Source of the DNA: an uncultured Clostridia bacterium
Lineage (GTDB): Bacteria; Bacillota; Clostridia; Lachnospirales; Lachnospiraceae
NCBI GenBank assembly: GCA_945622055.1
Contig: CALZBV010000149.1
Location: 1-6,018 of the forward strand
Length of the DNA: 6,018 nucleotides
Direction: 5' to 3'
Under the pieces are notes generated by a model that did not search any database, was not told the DNA's origin, and saw only the letters and a list, made by a program, of their open reading frames with translations. Below, piece after piece: positions 1-5,326 of this stretch. A program made the position numbers and the translations under genes. Numbering within the stretch: the first letter of the stretch is position 1; each line of letters opens with the position of its first letter.

Positions 1-758
1 AGGGACGCGCCTATGAGAGCCTTGTTTATGATGTGCTTTCCCAGAAGAATGAGCCTGCTGTGATTATGATTTATTCGGTTCGCAGTGATATGTGGAATGT
101 GCAGAATGAGCATACACCGATTGCAAAGCATTATGATATTCCGGTGGTTTGCATGAAGGATGCGATTTCCCCGGCAATCACGAAAAAGTACATGACAAAG
201 AATAAGTATTATTCGGACGATTATCATCCGAACAATTACGGACATACCGTTATGAAGGATTGTATCATGCAGCTTCTCAGTGTAATCGATGCAGAGGAAG
301 CAGAGGAGATGAATGCGATTCCGGAAGCCCCGATTAAGGGAAGAGAGTTTGTGGGAACAAAGCTGATAGATTCCGCAACGGAGGGAATCAAAGTAAACCA
401 GGGTTCCTTTACCAAGGTGGATACGGCGGTTCAGCAATTCTTAGTAAAGGGTGTTTCTTCTTTCCCGAACAACTGGAAGCATGACAGTGAAGCAGGTAAT
501 GAGAGTTTTACGATGAAGCTTACCTGCAAGAATCTGTTGATGAATTATAAGACCGGTGGAAATGAGTTCGGAAGTGCCGATGTATTTGTTGACGGAGAGC
601 TTGTGATGACATTAAACGGCTCCGGTGGCTGGAACGGTTCGAACGTTGTACTGCTTGTGGAGGCAGAGGAGGCAGCTGAGCATACGGTAGAGATTCGTAT
701 GGCAGAGGGTCAGGAAGATAAGACATTTACGATTTATGCATTTGGTTATACAGAATAA
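1..758 (+). CDS. SGNH/GDSL-family hydrolase with C-terminal beta-sandwich-like domain, 3' part (5' end outside window)
   Basis: The reading frame is open to the left edge (first full codon at base 3), so this is the C-terminal 251 residues of a longer protein. An internal GTG at 33 is not a credible start because homologous-looking sequence continues upstream of it. The visible block at residues 72-81, DDYHPNNYGH, matches SGNH block V (DxxHPNxxGH): Asp72 and His75 would be the catalytic Asp and His. The nucleophile Ser and the oxyanion Gly/Asn blocks must lie upstream of the window. Residues about 115-251 form a second domain rich in alternating beta-type segments, with SADVFVDGEL and a closing hydrophobic strand FTIYAFGYTE. 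It resembles the jelly-roll or carbohydrate-binding-like tail of many clostridial SGNH esterases. Family knowledge suggests deacylation of plant or dietary glycans; the exact substrate (xylan, mannan or other) cannot be read from this part. Translation ends in tandem TAA TAA codons, followed by a strong terminator. Confidence 0.85.
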   Translation, partial: GRAYESLVYDVLSQKNEPAVIMIYSVRSDMWNVQNEHTPIAKHYDIPVVCMKDAISPAITKKYMTKNKYYSDDYHPNNYGHTVMKDCIMQLLSVIDAEEAEEMNAIPEAPIKGREFVGTKLIDSATEGIKVNQGSFTKVDTAVQQFLVKGVSSFPNNWKHDSEAGNESFTMKLTCKNLLMNYKTGGNEFGSADVFVDGELVMTLNGSGGWNGSNVVLLVEAEEAAEHTVEIRMAEGQEDKTFTIYAFGYTE

Positions 759-775
759 TAAGGCTGATAAGAAAT

Positions 776-808
776 GGGCTGTCGCAAAGCTGCGGCAGCC
801 CGTTTTTT
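776..808 (+). terminator. Rho-independent terminator of the SGNH gene, possibly bidirectional
   Basis: An 11-bp stem with one G-T wobble (GGGCTGTCGCA at 776-786 with TGCGGCAGCCC at 791-801) closes a 4-base loop AAGC. It is followed by G and six T residues (803-808), and it starts 17 bases after the stop codon of the SGNH gene. Read on the minus strand, the same stem is followed only by ATTTCTTA, a weak U-tract. It could still stop transcripts of the convergent zinc-ribbon gene, for which I see no other terminator. Confidence 0.93.
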
Positions 809-860
809 GAATACAAAGCCGGTTCGGTTCATGTGAGATTAATCCCTTGCGGTATAAGGC

Positions 861-1487
861 TTATTTATCACGAAGGTTTTCGATTTTGTCAACCTGCCAT
901 ACGTGGATGTTAATCGGGATTACTTCCGAGCCACAGTATTGACAGAACTTAGCACCAAGGGAAGTAAGCGGACCTCCGCAGTGCGGACAGGTGACGGAAA
1001 AGCCCCTGCTCTGACCATAGGTAACGGCATCCTGAATGTACATCATGTGTGTATTGTAACGGGTCTGAATTTTTTTTGCACCTTCAAAATACTGTACGCC
1101 ACTCTGAAAAACGATGACACAGGTACCGGATTTTTTGTAGTAGTTTAGAATCGCGGATTTGTGGATGCGTGGTTCAGTATAGCCCTCCCCAGCGATATGC
1201 TGAAGCAGGGCGTCCTCTGCCATACTCTTAAGCTGTACCCAGTTTAATTCCGGAAAATCCTTTTGAATCAGCGGAACGTAAAGGTTCGTCATTCCGGAAA
1301 CAGATTTTGGCGTTTCGGCTTCCTCGCGTTCCCTGGTTTCAATGAGCTCCTTTAAGTTGTCGGTTCCAAACAGGTTTTTCATGGCACTTTTGGCTCTGCG
1401 GTAAAAATACCAGATAGTTCCGACCAGTGCAAAAATCGCGGCAGCAATAATGATTATCGGAATTGATATTCCTAAAATGGTTCCCAT
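861..1487 (-). CDS. Membrane-anchored zinc-ribbon protein of unknown function
   Basis: The protein has 208 residues. Residues about 7-28 are a single hydrophobic helix (IPIIIIAAAIFALVGTIWYF). Arg/Arg/Lys at 30-33 follow it, so the positive-inside rule places the short N-terminus outside and the body in the cytoplasm. A charged, coiled-coil-prone linker (about 42-60, rich in Glu/Arg) leads to a soluble alpha+beta domain (about 68-165). A four-cysteine zinc ribbon follows: C167-P-H-C170 and C182-Q-Y-C185, 11 residues apart. After it comes a beta-like tail containing INIHVWQVDKIEN. The middle domain plus terminal ribbon recalls Tim44-like (NTF2-fold) zinc-ribbon proteins of Firmicutes, but this is weak pattern memory and I assign no function. 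The ATG start is supported by a strong GGGAGGG site 5 bases upstream. The gene is divergent from the DUF1846 gene and convergent with the SGNH gene. Confidence 0.85.
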   Translation of the reverse strand: MGTILGISIPIIIIAAAIFALVGTIWYFYRRAKSAMKNLFGTDNLKELIETREREEAETPKSVSGMTNLYVPLIQKDFPELNWVQLKSMAEDALLQHIAGEGYTEPRIHKSAILNYYKKSGTCVIVFQSGVQYFEGAKKIQTRYNTHMMYIQDAVTYGQSRGFSVTCPHCGGPLTSLGAKFCQYCGSEVIPINIHVWQVDKIENLRDK

Positions 1488-1492
1488 AGAAA

Positions 1493-1499
1493 CCCTCCC
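1493..1499 (-). promoter_or_regulatory. Shine-Dalgarno site of the zinc-ribbon gene
   Basis: The minus strand reads GGGAGGG, then TTTCT, then ATG. This near-perfect site at 5-base spacing fixes the start at 1487 and suggests efficient translation. Confidence 0.85.
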
Positions 1500-1522
1500 A
1501 TATCTTTTTTGTATCCTATTTC

Positions 1523-1553
1523 AGGGAAAACAATGATGCTTCAGAGTTTCCCT
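1523..1553 (-). repeat. Inverted repeat in the leader of the zinc-ribbon gene
   Basis: Perfect 7-bp arms AGGGAAA (1523-1529) and TTTCCCT (1547-1553) are separated by 17 bases. The distal arm coincides with the transcription start expected from the extended -10 element at 1560-1568, so this could be an operator or a 5' leader hairpin. No U-tract follows, so it is not a terminator. Chance occurrence in AT-rich DNA cannot be excluded. Confidence 0.4.
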
Positions 1554-1559
1554 AAAAAG

Positions 1560-1568
1560 AGTATAACA
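1560..1568 (-). promoter_or_regulatory. Candidate proximal promoter (extended -10) for the zinc-ribbon gene
   Basis: The minus strand reads TGTTATACT: a TG-N extension followed by TATACT (5 of 6 to TATAAT). No good -35 lies 16-18 bases upstream, which is common for extended -10 promoters. A and T tracts at 1577-1598 overlie the -35 region and could act as an UP-like element. The predicted start is near 1553, giving a leader of about 65 bases. Confidence 0.5.
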
Positions 1569-1576
1569 GAAACAGT

Positions 1577-1597
1577 AAAAAATTGCATTAATTTTTT
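1577..1597. repeat. A/T-only inverted repeat between the two minus-strand promoters
   Basis: AAAAAATT (1577-1584) and AATTTTTT (1590-1597) are perfect 8-bp arms around GCATT. The pair gives A-tracts about 15 bases apart, which could bend DNA; as an RNA hairpin it would be weak. A role is only inferred from its position just upstream of the extended -10 element. Confidence 0.35.
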
Positions 1598-1604
1598 TCG
1601 TTTG

Positions 1605-1619
1605 TCGTGCAAGGCACGA
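1605..1619. repeat. Small perfect hairpin in the divergent control region
   Basis: TCGTGC (1605-1610) and GCACGA (1614-1619) form a 6-bp GC-containing stem around AAG, the most stable small hairpin in this AT-rich gap. It would lie in the leader of any minus-strand transcript starting near 1634. No T-run follows on either strand, so it is not an intrinsic terminator. It may be a protein-binding dyad or may be incidental. Confidence 0.4.
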
Positions 1620-1640
1620 AGATTCCTTATAGCAATAAAA

Positions 1641-1669
1641 ATTATACACCAACGTCAAAATGAGTTCAA
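1641..1669 (-). promoter_or_regulatory. Candidate distal sigma-A promoter for the zinc-ribbon gene
   Basis: On the minus strand TTGAAC (1664-1669; 4 of 6) is followed after exactly 17 bases by a perfect TATAAT (1641-1646). This is the best -10/spacer combination in the gap. Transcription would start near 1634 and give a leader of about 147 bases that includes the hairpins at 1605-1619, 1577-1597 and 1523-1553. Its -35 box lies 17 bp from the plus-strand -35 box of the DUF1846 promoter. Confidence 0.6.
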
Positions 1670-1686
1670 AAACATGAAATCATTTG

Positions 1687-1703
1687 TTGACAGTGCCTGT
1701 AAA
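1687..1703. promoter_or_regulatory. Imperfect 17-bp palindrome over the -35 box, candidate operator
   Basis: TTgACAGtgcCTGTaAA has dyad symmetry: TT/AA outer pairs and ACAG/CTGT inner pairs around TGC, with one mismatched pair. It coincides with the DUF1846 -35 box and lies 18 bp from the minus-strand -35 box, so a bound protein could affect both directions. I do not recognise the regulator, and part of the symmetry comes from the TTGACA consensus itself. Confidence 0.35.
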
Positions 1704-1715
1704 ATCATGTAAACT
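1687..1715 (+). promoter_or_regulatory. Candidate sigma-A promoter of the DUF1846 gene
   Basis: A perfect TTGACA (1687-1692) is followed after 17 bases by TAAACT (1710-1715; 4 of 6 to TATAAT). The expected start near 1722 gives a leader of about 44 bases. An imperfect palindrome (1687-1703) covers the -35 box and may be an operator. Confidence 0.65.
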
Positions 1716-1725
1716 AATATGATGA

Positions 1726-1744
1726 GTGGTGAGTGAGAGACCAC
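1726..1744 (+). repeat. Short stem-loop in the DUF1846 leader
   Basis: GTGGT (1726-1730) pairs with ACCAC (1740-1744) around a 9-base purine-rich loop. It ends 7 bases before the GAGAGG ribosome binding site and would sit near the 5' end of the predicted transcript. It could stabilise the leader; it does not cover the ribosome binding site. Confidence 0.35.
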
Positions 1745-1765
1745 AAAGAATGAGAGGAAAATGAA

Positions 1766-3238
1766 ATGAAAATCGGTTTTGATAATGACAAATATCTGAA
1801 AATGCAGTCTGAGTACATTATGGAACGTATCGGAAAGTTTGGTGATAAGCTTTATCTTGAGTTTGGCGGGAAGCTTTTCGATGATTACCACGCGTCCAGA
1901 GTTTTACCGGGATTTCAGCCGGACAGTAAGCTGAAAATGCTCTTAAAGCTTGCGGATAAGGCCGAAGTTGTCATTGTTATCAGTGCCGAGGCAATTGAGA
2001 GGAATAAAAAGAGAGAGGATCTCGGAATTACCTATGATGAGGATGTTGTACGTCTGGTGCAGGAGTACAGAAATTGCGGACTTTACGTTGGAAGCGTAGT
2101 AGTTACGAAGTACGCGGGACAGGCTGCTGCCGATGTGTTCAAAGAAAAGCTTGAGAAGAAGAAGATTAAGGTATATCGTCATTATGTGATTGAGGGGTAT
2201 CCGACGAACATCAGTCAGATTGTCAGCGATGAGGGATACGGAAGAAATGACTATATTGAGACGAGCCGGCCACTCGTTGTCATTACGGCACCGGGACCGG
2301 GAAGCGGTAAGATGGCCACCTGCCTTTCCCAGCTGTATCATGAGAACAAGCGTGGCATCAAAGCCGGATATGCAAAGTTTGAGACCTTCCCAATCTGGAA
2401 TCTTCCGTTAAAGCACCCGGTAAATCTTGCATATGAGGCAGCTACGGCAGACTTAAACGATGTGAATATGATTGACCCGTTCCATTTGGAGGCTTACGGA
2501 ATAACAACGGTAAACTATAACCGTGACATCGAGATTTTCCCGGTATTAAATGCAGTATTTGAGGAGATTTACGGAAGCAATCCTTACAAGTCCCCGACCG
2601 ATATGGGAGTTAACATGGCAGGAAACTGTATCGTTGATGATGAAGCCTGCTGCGATGCCTCAAAGGCAGAGATTATCAGACGTTACTATAAGGCGTTAAA
2701 CAAGCTTGCCAAGGGTGAGGATACTGCAAACGAGGTTTATAAGATTGAGCTTCTGATGAAGCAGGCGAAGATTACGACAGCGGATCGTATTGTTACGACT
2801 GCAGCAAAGGAGCGGTCGGATGAACTTAGTGTCCCGACTGCTGCGATTGAGTTAGAGGATGGAACGGTGATTACGTCAAAGACAAGTGATTTGTTGGGCG
2901 CTTCCGCAGCACTGCTTTTGAATGCACTGAAGTATCTTGCCGGTGTAGATGATGAGGTTCATCTGATTTCCCCGAGTGCAATCGAACCGATTCAGACCTT
3001 AAAGGTGGGGTATCTCGGCAGCAAAAACCCGCGTCTTCATACGGATGAGGTTTTGATTGCACTTGCGATTTCCGCTCGCGAAAATGAGAACGCAAAGCGG
3101 GCAATGGCACAGCTTCCATGCTTGAGGGGCTGTCAGGTTCACACCTCCGTAATGCTTTCTGAGGTAGACCTCAATACCTTCAAGAAGCTTGGTGTTGATT
3201 TGACCAGTGAGCCGGTCATCAAAGGAAAAACAAAATAA
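1766..3238 (+). CDS. DUF1846 (UPF0371) family protein
   Basis: The protein has 490 residues, close to the roughly 490-500 usual for DUF1846, so it appears complete. The family is soluble, occurs widely in Firmicutes and Actinobacteria, and as far as I know has solved structures but no settled biochemical role. Recognisable segments are the N-terminal KIGFDNDKYLKMQSEYI, the conserved LEFGGKLFDDYHASRVLPGF (31-50), a glycine-rich APGPGSGKMAT loop (175-185) after a hydrophobic strand, MAGNCIVDDEACCDASK (284-300), and HTSVMLSEVD (459-468) near the end. The glycine loop resembles a P-loop but lacks the canonical first Gly and the Ser/Thr after Lys, so nucleotide binding is possible rather than shown. 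No signal peptide or membrane segment is visible; it should be cytoplasmic. The ATG at 1766 follows GAGAGG (1752-1757) at 8-base spacing. An out-of-frame ATGAAATGA at 1761 overlaps the start. The gene precedes GH31 on the same strand after 94 bases. Confidence 0.93.
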   Translation: MKIGFDNDKYLKMQSEYIMERIGKFGDKLYLEFGGKLFDDYHASRVLPGFQPDSKLKMLLKLADKAEVVIVISAEAIERNKKREDLGITYDEDVVRLVQEYRNCGLYVGSVVVTKYAGQAAADVFKEKLEKKKIKVYRHYVIEGYPTNISQIVSDEGYGRNDYIETSRPLVVITAPGPGSGKMATCLSQLYHENKRGIKAGYAKFETFPIWNLPLKHPVNLAYEAATADLNDVNMIDPFHLEAYGITTVNYNRDIEIFPVLNAVFEEIYGSNPYKSPTDMGVNMAGNCIVDDEACCDASKAEIIRRYYKALNKLAKGEDTANEVYKIELLMKQAKITTADRIVTTAAKERSDELSVPTAAIELEDGTVITSKTSDLLGASAALLLNALKYLAGVDDEVHLISPSAIEPIQTLKVGYLGSKNPRLHTDEVLIALAISARENENAKRAMAQLPCLRGCQVHTSVMLSEVDLNTFKKLGVDLTSEPVIKGKTK

Positions 3239-3261
3239 GTACAGTTATAAATGAATTGTAC
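3239..3261 (+). repeat. Stem-loop directly after the DUF1846 stop codon
   Basis: GTACAGTT (3239-3246) pairs with AATTGTAC (3254-3261) around the 7-base loop ATAAATG: 8 pairs including one G-U. It begins at the first base after the TAA and has no following U-tract. It may protect the 3' end of the upstream message or act as a DNA dyad; its function is inferred from position only. Confidence 0.45.
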
Positions 3262-3272
3262 CTTGTAAATCA

Positions 3273-3315
3273 GAGGATCTGTTTTGTGTATTATCAGAAG
3301 GCAGGTCCTCCTTTT
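3273..3315 (+). terminator. Terminator-like stem-loop between DUF1846 and GH31, probably leaky
   Basis: GAGGATCTGTTTT (3273-3285) pairs with AAGGCAGGTCCTC (3298-3310) over 13 positions, three of them G-U, around a 12-base loop. Only C plus four T residues follow (3311-3315), so termination is probably partial. The GH31 start codon lies 17 bases beyond the T-run and no convincing promoter fits in between, which suggests GH31 is reached by read-through or by a promoter I cannot recognise. Confidence 0.6.
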
Positions 3316-3320
3316 GGCGA

Positions 3321-3326
3321 AGGGAG
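3321..3326 (+). promoter_or_regulatory. Shine-Dalgarno site of the GH31 gene
   Basis: AGGGAG lies 6 bases before ATG 3333 and fixes the start. CCTCCTT at 3307-3313, which resembles the 16S anti-Shine-Dalgarno end, can pair with AAGGGAG (3320-3326, one bulged G) around a 6-base loop and could hide this site. Confidence 0.75.
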
Positions 3327-3332
3327 AAAACG

Positions 3333-5273
3333 ATGATTCAGAGATATCGATATGGAAATCCATTTCCAACCGAGGCGACGGTTGAGCAGATTGCTATTTC
3401 AGAAGGAACGCTTCCTTTTTTTGAGACGGATGGGAAAGGTGGCTTTTCGTATAGCCTAAAGGAAGATGATATTGTATATGGACTGGGGGAACAGGTGCGT
3501 GGAATAAATAAGCGCGGCTGGCATTATGTGAGCTGGAATTTTGACAACCCACATCATCAGGAGGATACCCTGTCTCTTTACGGAGCACATAACTTTTTGA
3601 TTGTTCACGGTGAAGTTACCTTTGGCGTATTTTTTGATTATGCCGGAAAGCTGGAGTTTGACATCGGCTATACCAGGAGAAGTCTCATGCGTGTTCGTGC
3701 GCAAAAAAACGATCTGGATGTTTACCTGATTACCGGAGAAAACGAAAAGGAGATTGTCCGCCGGTTCCGTCATCTCATCGGGAGAAGCTATATTCCTCCG
3801 TTCTGGGCATTCGGTTATGGGCAGAGCCGCTGGGGGTATAAAAATGAAGCGGATATCCGTGAGGTAGTATCGGAGTATCAAAAAGCCGGTATTCCACTGG
3901 ACAGCGTATATATGGATATTGACTACATGGAGAACTATAAAGATTTTACAGTGGATGCCGGGCGTTTTCCTAACCTTGGCGATTTGGTTTCCGAACTGTC
4001 ACGACAGGGAGTACACCTGGTTCCGATTATCGATGCAGGCGTAAAAATCGAGGAGGGTTATGAGGTTTATGAGGAGGGTGTAAAGAATAATCATTTCTGT
4101 AAAAATGCGGCTGGAGAGGACTTTGTCGGTGCGGTCTGGCCGGGGAGAGTGCATTTTCCGGATTTTCTGAATCCGAAGGCAAGAGAATGGTTTGGGGAGA
4201 AGTATTCCGTACTTACGAAGCTTGGAATTGACGGATTCTGGAACGATATGAATGAGCCTGCGATTTTCTATACGGAGGATCGCTTTGCCGATACACTTAC
4301 AAAGCTAGAGGAACTCTCTACAAAAAATGTGGGAATTAATGAGTACTTTGCATTTACCGGAATGGTTGCCGGGTTAAATGGTAATGCCGGAGATTATGAG
4401 AAGTTTTATCATAACGTGAATGGTAAGCCTGTAAAGCACAGCGAGGTGCATAATCTTTATGGAATGAATATGACACGTGCTGCTTATGAGGCACTCAGAA
4501 AGCTTGCGCCTCATAAGCGCACCTTGTTCTTCTCGCGTTCCTCGTATATCGGGGCGCATCGGTATGGTGGAATCTGGCAGGGAGACAATAAATCGTGGTG
4601 GTCTCATATTCTTCAGTCGATGCAGCAGCTTCCGGCTCTGAATATGGCGGGGTTTTTGTTTGTTGGATGTGATGTTGGCGGATTCGGCAGTGACACAACC
4701 GAGGATTTAATGATACGCTGGCTGCAGTATTCCTTATTTACACCGTTATTTCGTAATCATTCCTCGAACGGAACGAGAAGGCAGGAGTTGTATTGTTTTG
4801 AAAATATCAAGGCATTGGGAGATATGATTCAGATTCGATACAGTCTGATTCCGTATCTTTACAGTGAGTTTTTGAAGGCGGTATACGAGGATTCCATGAT
4901 GTTTCGACCGCTTGCCTTTGATTTCCCGGAGGATAAGCTTGCTGCGTCAGTGGAGGACCAGCTGTTTTTGGGAGATGAACTGATAATTGCCCCGATTTAT
5001 CAGCAGAATGCAGTAGGAAGATATGTGTATCTGCCGGAAGAAATGATGCTTGTACGGATGAGAAGGTACAATGATTATGATACGGAAGTGTTGCCGAAGG
5101 GACATCATTATGTTTCTTCAAAGCTTTCTGAGCTTGTGTTTTTCCTGCGAAAAGGCAGGGCAATTCCAATGGTTGCACCTGCCTTAAATACCAGTCTGCT
5201 TACTTCAGAAATTACTACAATGCTTGGTTATCCGGAAGGAACCTATTCGTTGTATGAGGAGAAGCTTCAATGA
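3333..5273 (+). CDS. Cytoplasmic GH31 alpha-glucosidase, probably isomaltose-preferring
   Basis: The complete 646-residue protein hydrolyses terminal alpha-linked glucose from short oligosaccharides with retention. An N-terminal beta-sandwich (about 1-150; DIVYGLGE at 46-53, SLYGAHNF at 81-88) precedes the (beta/alpha)8 barrel starting at IPPFWAFGYGQSRWGY (154-169). YMDIDYM is at 193-199. The nucleophile is Asp305 in WNDMNEP (303-309), and the acid/base is Asp418 in GGIWQGDNKSWW (412-423). FSRSSYIG (400-407) and FRNHSSNG (473-480) are further conserved strands and substrate-site segments. There is no signal peptide, so substrates are imported sugars. The sequence is strikingly like the R. obeum enzyme Ro-alphaG1, whose Trp169 (as I recall) favours alpha-1,6 linkages; Trp167 here is the equivalent. 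The C-terminus stops at SLYEEKLQ, about 15-20 residues shorter than that relative by memory, beyond the catalytic domain. The N-terminal MIQRYRYGNPF matches the family start and supports ATG 3333. Confidence 0.96.
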   Translation: MIQRYRYGNPFPTEATVEQIAISEGTLPFFETDGKGGFSYSLKEDDIVYGLGEQVRGINKRGWHYVSWNFDNPHHQEDTLSLYGAHNFLIVHGEVTFGVFFDYAGKLEFDIGYTRRSLMRVRAQKNDLDVYLITGENEKEIVRRFRHLIGRSYIPPFWAFGYGQSRWGYKNEADIREVVSEYQKAGIPLDSVYMDIDYMENYKDFTVDAGRFPNLGDLVSELSRQGVHLVPIIDAGVKIEEGYEVYEEGVKNNHFCKNAAGEDFVGAVWPGRVHFPDFLNPKAREWFGEKYSVLTKLGIDGFWNDMNEPAIFYTEDRFADTLTKLEELSTKNVGINEYFAFTGMVAGLNGNAGDYEKFYHNVNGKPVKHSEVHNLYGMNMTRAAYEALRKLAPHKRTLFFSRSSYIGAHRYGGIWQGDNKSWWSHILQSMQQLPALNMAGFLFVGCDVGGFGSDTTEDLMIRWLQYSLFTPLFRNHSSNGTRRQELYCFENIKALGDMIQIRYSLIPYLYSEFLKAVYEDSMMFRPLAFDFPEDKLAASVEDQLFLGDELIIAPIYQQNAVGRYVYLPEEMMLVRMRRYNDYDTEVLPKGHHYVSSKLSELVFFLRKGRAIPMVAPALNTSLLTSEITTMLGYPEGTYSLYEEKLQ

Positions 5274-5289
5274 AATGTTTCCGGAATCA

Positions 5290-5326
5290 GGGGTTATGTG
5301 GAAGGTACTTCTTCTGACTTAACCCC
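5290..5326. repeat. Inverted repeat at the GH31/CotH convergent junction
   Basis: Perfect 7-bp arms GGGGTTA (5290-5296) and TAACCCC (5320-5326) flank 23 bases that contain a smaller GAAG-GTA-CTTC hairpin (5301-5311). The left arm contains the CotH-family stop codon, and the repeat starts 17 bases after the GH31 stop. It could act as a bidirectional 3'-end structure, but neither strand shows a T-run after the stem, so an intrinsic terminator is not shown. Confidence 0.45.

Noticed and set aside
1605..1619. The small hairpin considered as an intrinsic terminator
   Set aside because: The stem is only 6 bp and neither strand has a T-run immediately after it; kept only as a small dyad.
1509..1712. 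A 67-codon plus-strand open frame in the divergent control region
   Set aside because: It starts at TTG with no ribosome binding site, runs through all the promoter elements, has a composition unlike the neighbouring genes and resembles no known family.
1943..2341. A 132-codon minus-strand open frame inside DUF1846
   Set aside because: It lies wholly opposite a well-conserved coding gene and its translation resembles no family; it is a shadow frame.
3263..3294. A possible GH31 promoter TTGTAA ... TATTAT
   Set aside because: The spacer is 20 bases, too long for sigma-A, and the -10 match lies in the loop of the terminator-like stem.
3325..3338. A catabolite-responsive-element-like match (AGAAAACGATGATT) over the GH31 start
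   Set aside because: Three mismatches at fixed positions of TGWAANCGNTNWCA, including the first T and the final CA, and it overlaps the ribosome binding site and start codon; not strong enough to call.
3456..3881. A 141-codon minus-strand open frame inside GH31
   Set aside because: A shadow of the GH31 coding sequence with no supporting start signal or family resemblance.
4807..5178. A 123-codon minus-strand open frame inside the GH31 3' half
   Set aside because: A shadow of GH31; composition is Pro/Ser/His-rich as expected from antisense reading, with no conserved motif.
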